A DNA stretch of 15,599 bases from Flavobacteriales bacterium (GTDB lineage: Bacteria; Bacteroidota; Bacteroidia; Flavobacteriales_E; Vicingaceae), in the NCBI GenBank assembly GCA_029262915.1, contig JAJCYN010000150.1, positions 1 to 15,599 on the forward strand, given 5' to 3'. Position numbers and translations under genes: made by a program. How positions within the stretch are numbered: the stretch's first letter is position 1; each line of letters begins with the position of its first letter. A model generated the notes under the pieces. It was given only the letters and a program-made list of their open reading frames with translations, searched no databases and was not told the origin of the DNA. This document shows, piece after piece, positions 15,318 to 15,599 of the stretch.

Positions 15318-15546
15318 AATTCAGGGTTTTATTAAAAATTGTCTTAATCACAAATCTAGCCCTTTTCCTTTAAAAAATCTTTCAACAGATTTTAGGCATT
15401 TTCATAGTAGTTAGCCACCCTTATAATTGAACAGATGTTAAAAGTCGGTGTTCGGAAAATCTTGTTTATCAGAGGACTTTAGCACTCGAATCGGTTTAAA
15501 AACCAACTTAAAAAATAAGTCTTAACACATTTAAAAATTTAGAACA
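15318..15546. other. Divergent intergenic region at the island's right side
   Basis: About 230 bases between the DUF4365 start and a plus-strand start. Apart from the -7-like box above and a small GGTTTAAAAACC hairpin near 15500, I see no tRNA, repeat or attachment-site-like sequence. No plus-strand promoter matching TTTG/TAnnTTTG was found. Confidence 0.5.
15351..15358 (-). promoter_or_regulatory. -7-like element upstream of the DUF4365 gene
   Basis: TAGATTTG on the minus strand matches TAnnTTTG and lies 33 nt before the ATG. The nearest upstream TTG is 24 nt away, longer than the usual 18-21, so only the -7 half is supported. Confidence 0.3.
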
Positions 15547-15599
15547 ATGTCAGACGGAAAAGATACTGCTTGGAAATTCTACGGATTACTTATCGGAGT
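15547..15599 (+). CDS. Start of an unknown plus-strand gene (partial)
   Basis: An ATG at 15547 opens a frame that reads MSDGKDTAWKFYGLLIGV to the window edge, the last residues being hydrophobic as at the beginning of a membrane segment. Only 17 full codons and a partial one are visible, so the gene cannot be identified. It is the only plausible plus-strand gene in the window and may be a host gene flanking the defence island. AT-rich leader, no Shine-Dalgarno sequence. Confidence 0.35.
   Translation, partial: MSDGKDTAWKFYGLLIG

Noticed and set aside
15440..15510. tRNA-like remnant around CTCGAATC near a CCA
   Set aside because: No acceptor or anticodon stem can be drawn and the T-arm does not pair, so it is not a tRNA or an evident attachment site.

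Overview
This AT-rich window most likely comes from the chromosome of a member of the Bacteroidota. It has promoter-like TTTG-N18/19-TAnnTTTG elements, lacks convincing Shine-Dalgarno sequences at its starts, and carries a 'mobile mystery' gene pair. Nearly all of it is read from the minus strand, and the gene content is that of an anti-phage defence island. No rRNA, tRNA, transposase, integrase or CRISPR array was seen.

Minus strand, in order of transcription: (i) At the right edge a short plus-strand reading frame begins (15547), possibly the first host gene next to the island. (ii) 14418-15317 encodes a DUF4365 protein with a PD-(D/E)XK-like core. (iii) 14249-14417 holds five near-palindromic 16-bp boxes repeated every 32-33 bp; one of them fills the spacer of a good Bacteroidota-type promoter. 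(iv) 12900-14248 is a small operon: mobile mystery protein A (Xre-type HTH), mobile mystery protein B (Fic protein), and an 88-residue protein I do not recognise. (v) 12718-12899 is a regulatory gap with a second promoter whose spacer also carries a dyad. (vi) 1-12717 is one tight six-gene operon (overlaps of 4 and 13 bp, gaps of 1 to 5 nt): a winged-helix AbiEi-like/DUF6577-like protein, an HsdM-type adenine methyltransferase, an HsdS-type specificity subunit, a 1381-residue NERD/pseudokinase/Ser-Thr kinase/DptF-like ATPase fusion, a 519-residue protein (possibly DptG-like), and a very large DptH-like protein cut by the left edge after 956 residues.

The six-gene operon is the main interest. 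It has the methylation and target-recognition half of a type I restriction-modification system but no HsdR. In place of HsdR it has a PglW-like NERD-kinase joined to an ATPase, plus proteins resembling the restriction module DptF-DptG-DptH of phosphorothioate (Dnd) systems. From memory this matches the recently described methylation-associated defence system (MADS), probably a compact form. The likely logic is that HsdM/HsdS mark self DNA, the kinase-ATPase senses or relays the presence of unmarked DNA, and the large C-terminal complex executes restriction, while the winged-helix protein controls transcription. The Fic/HTH pair and the DUF4365 protein are probably independent passengers or accessory defence modules. 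Family calls are from reading motifs, without database searches.
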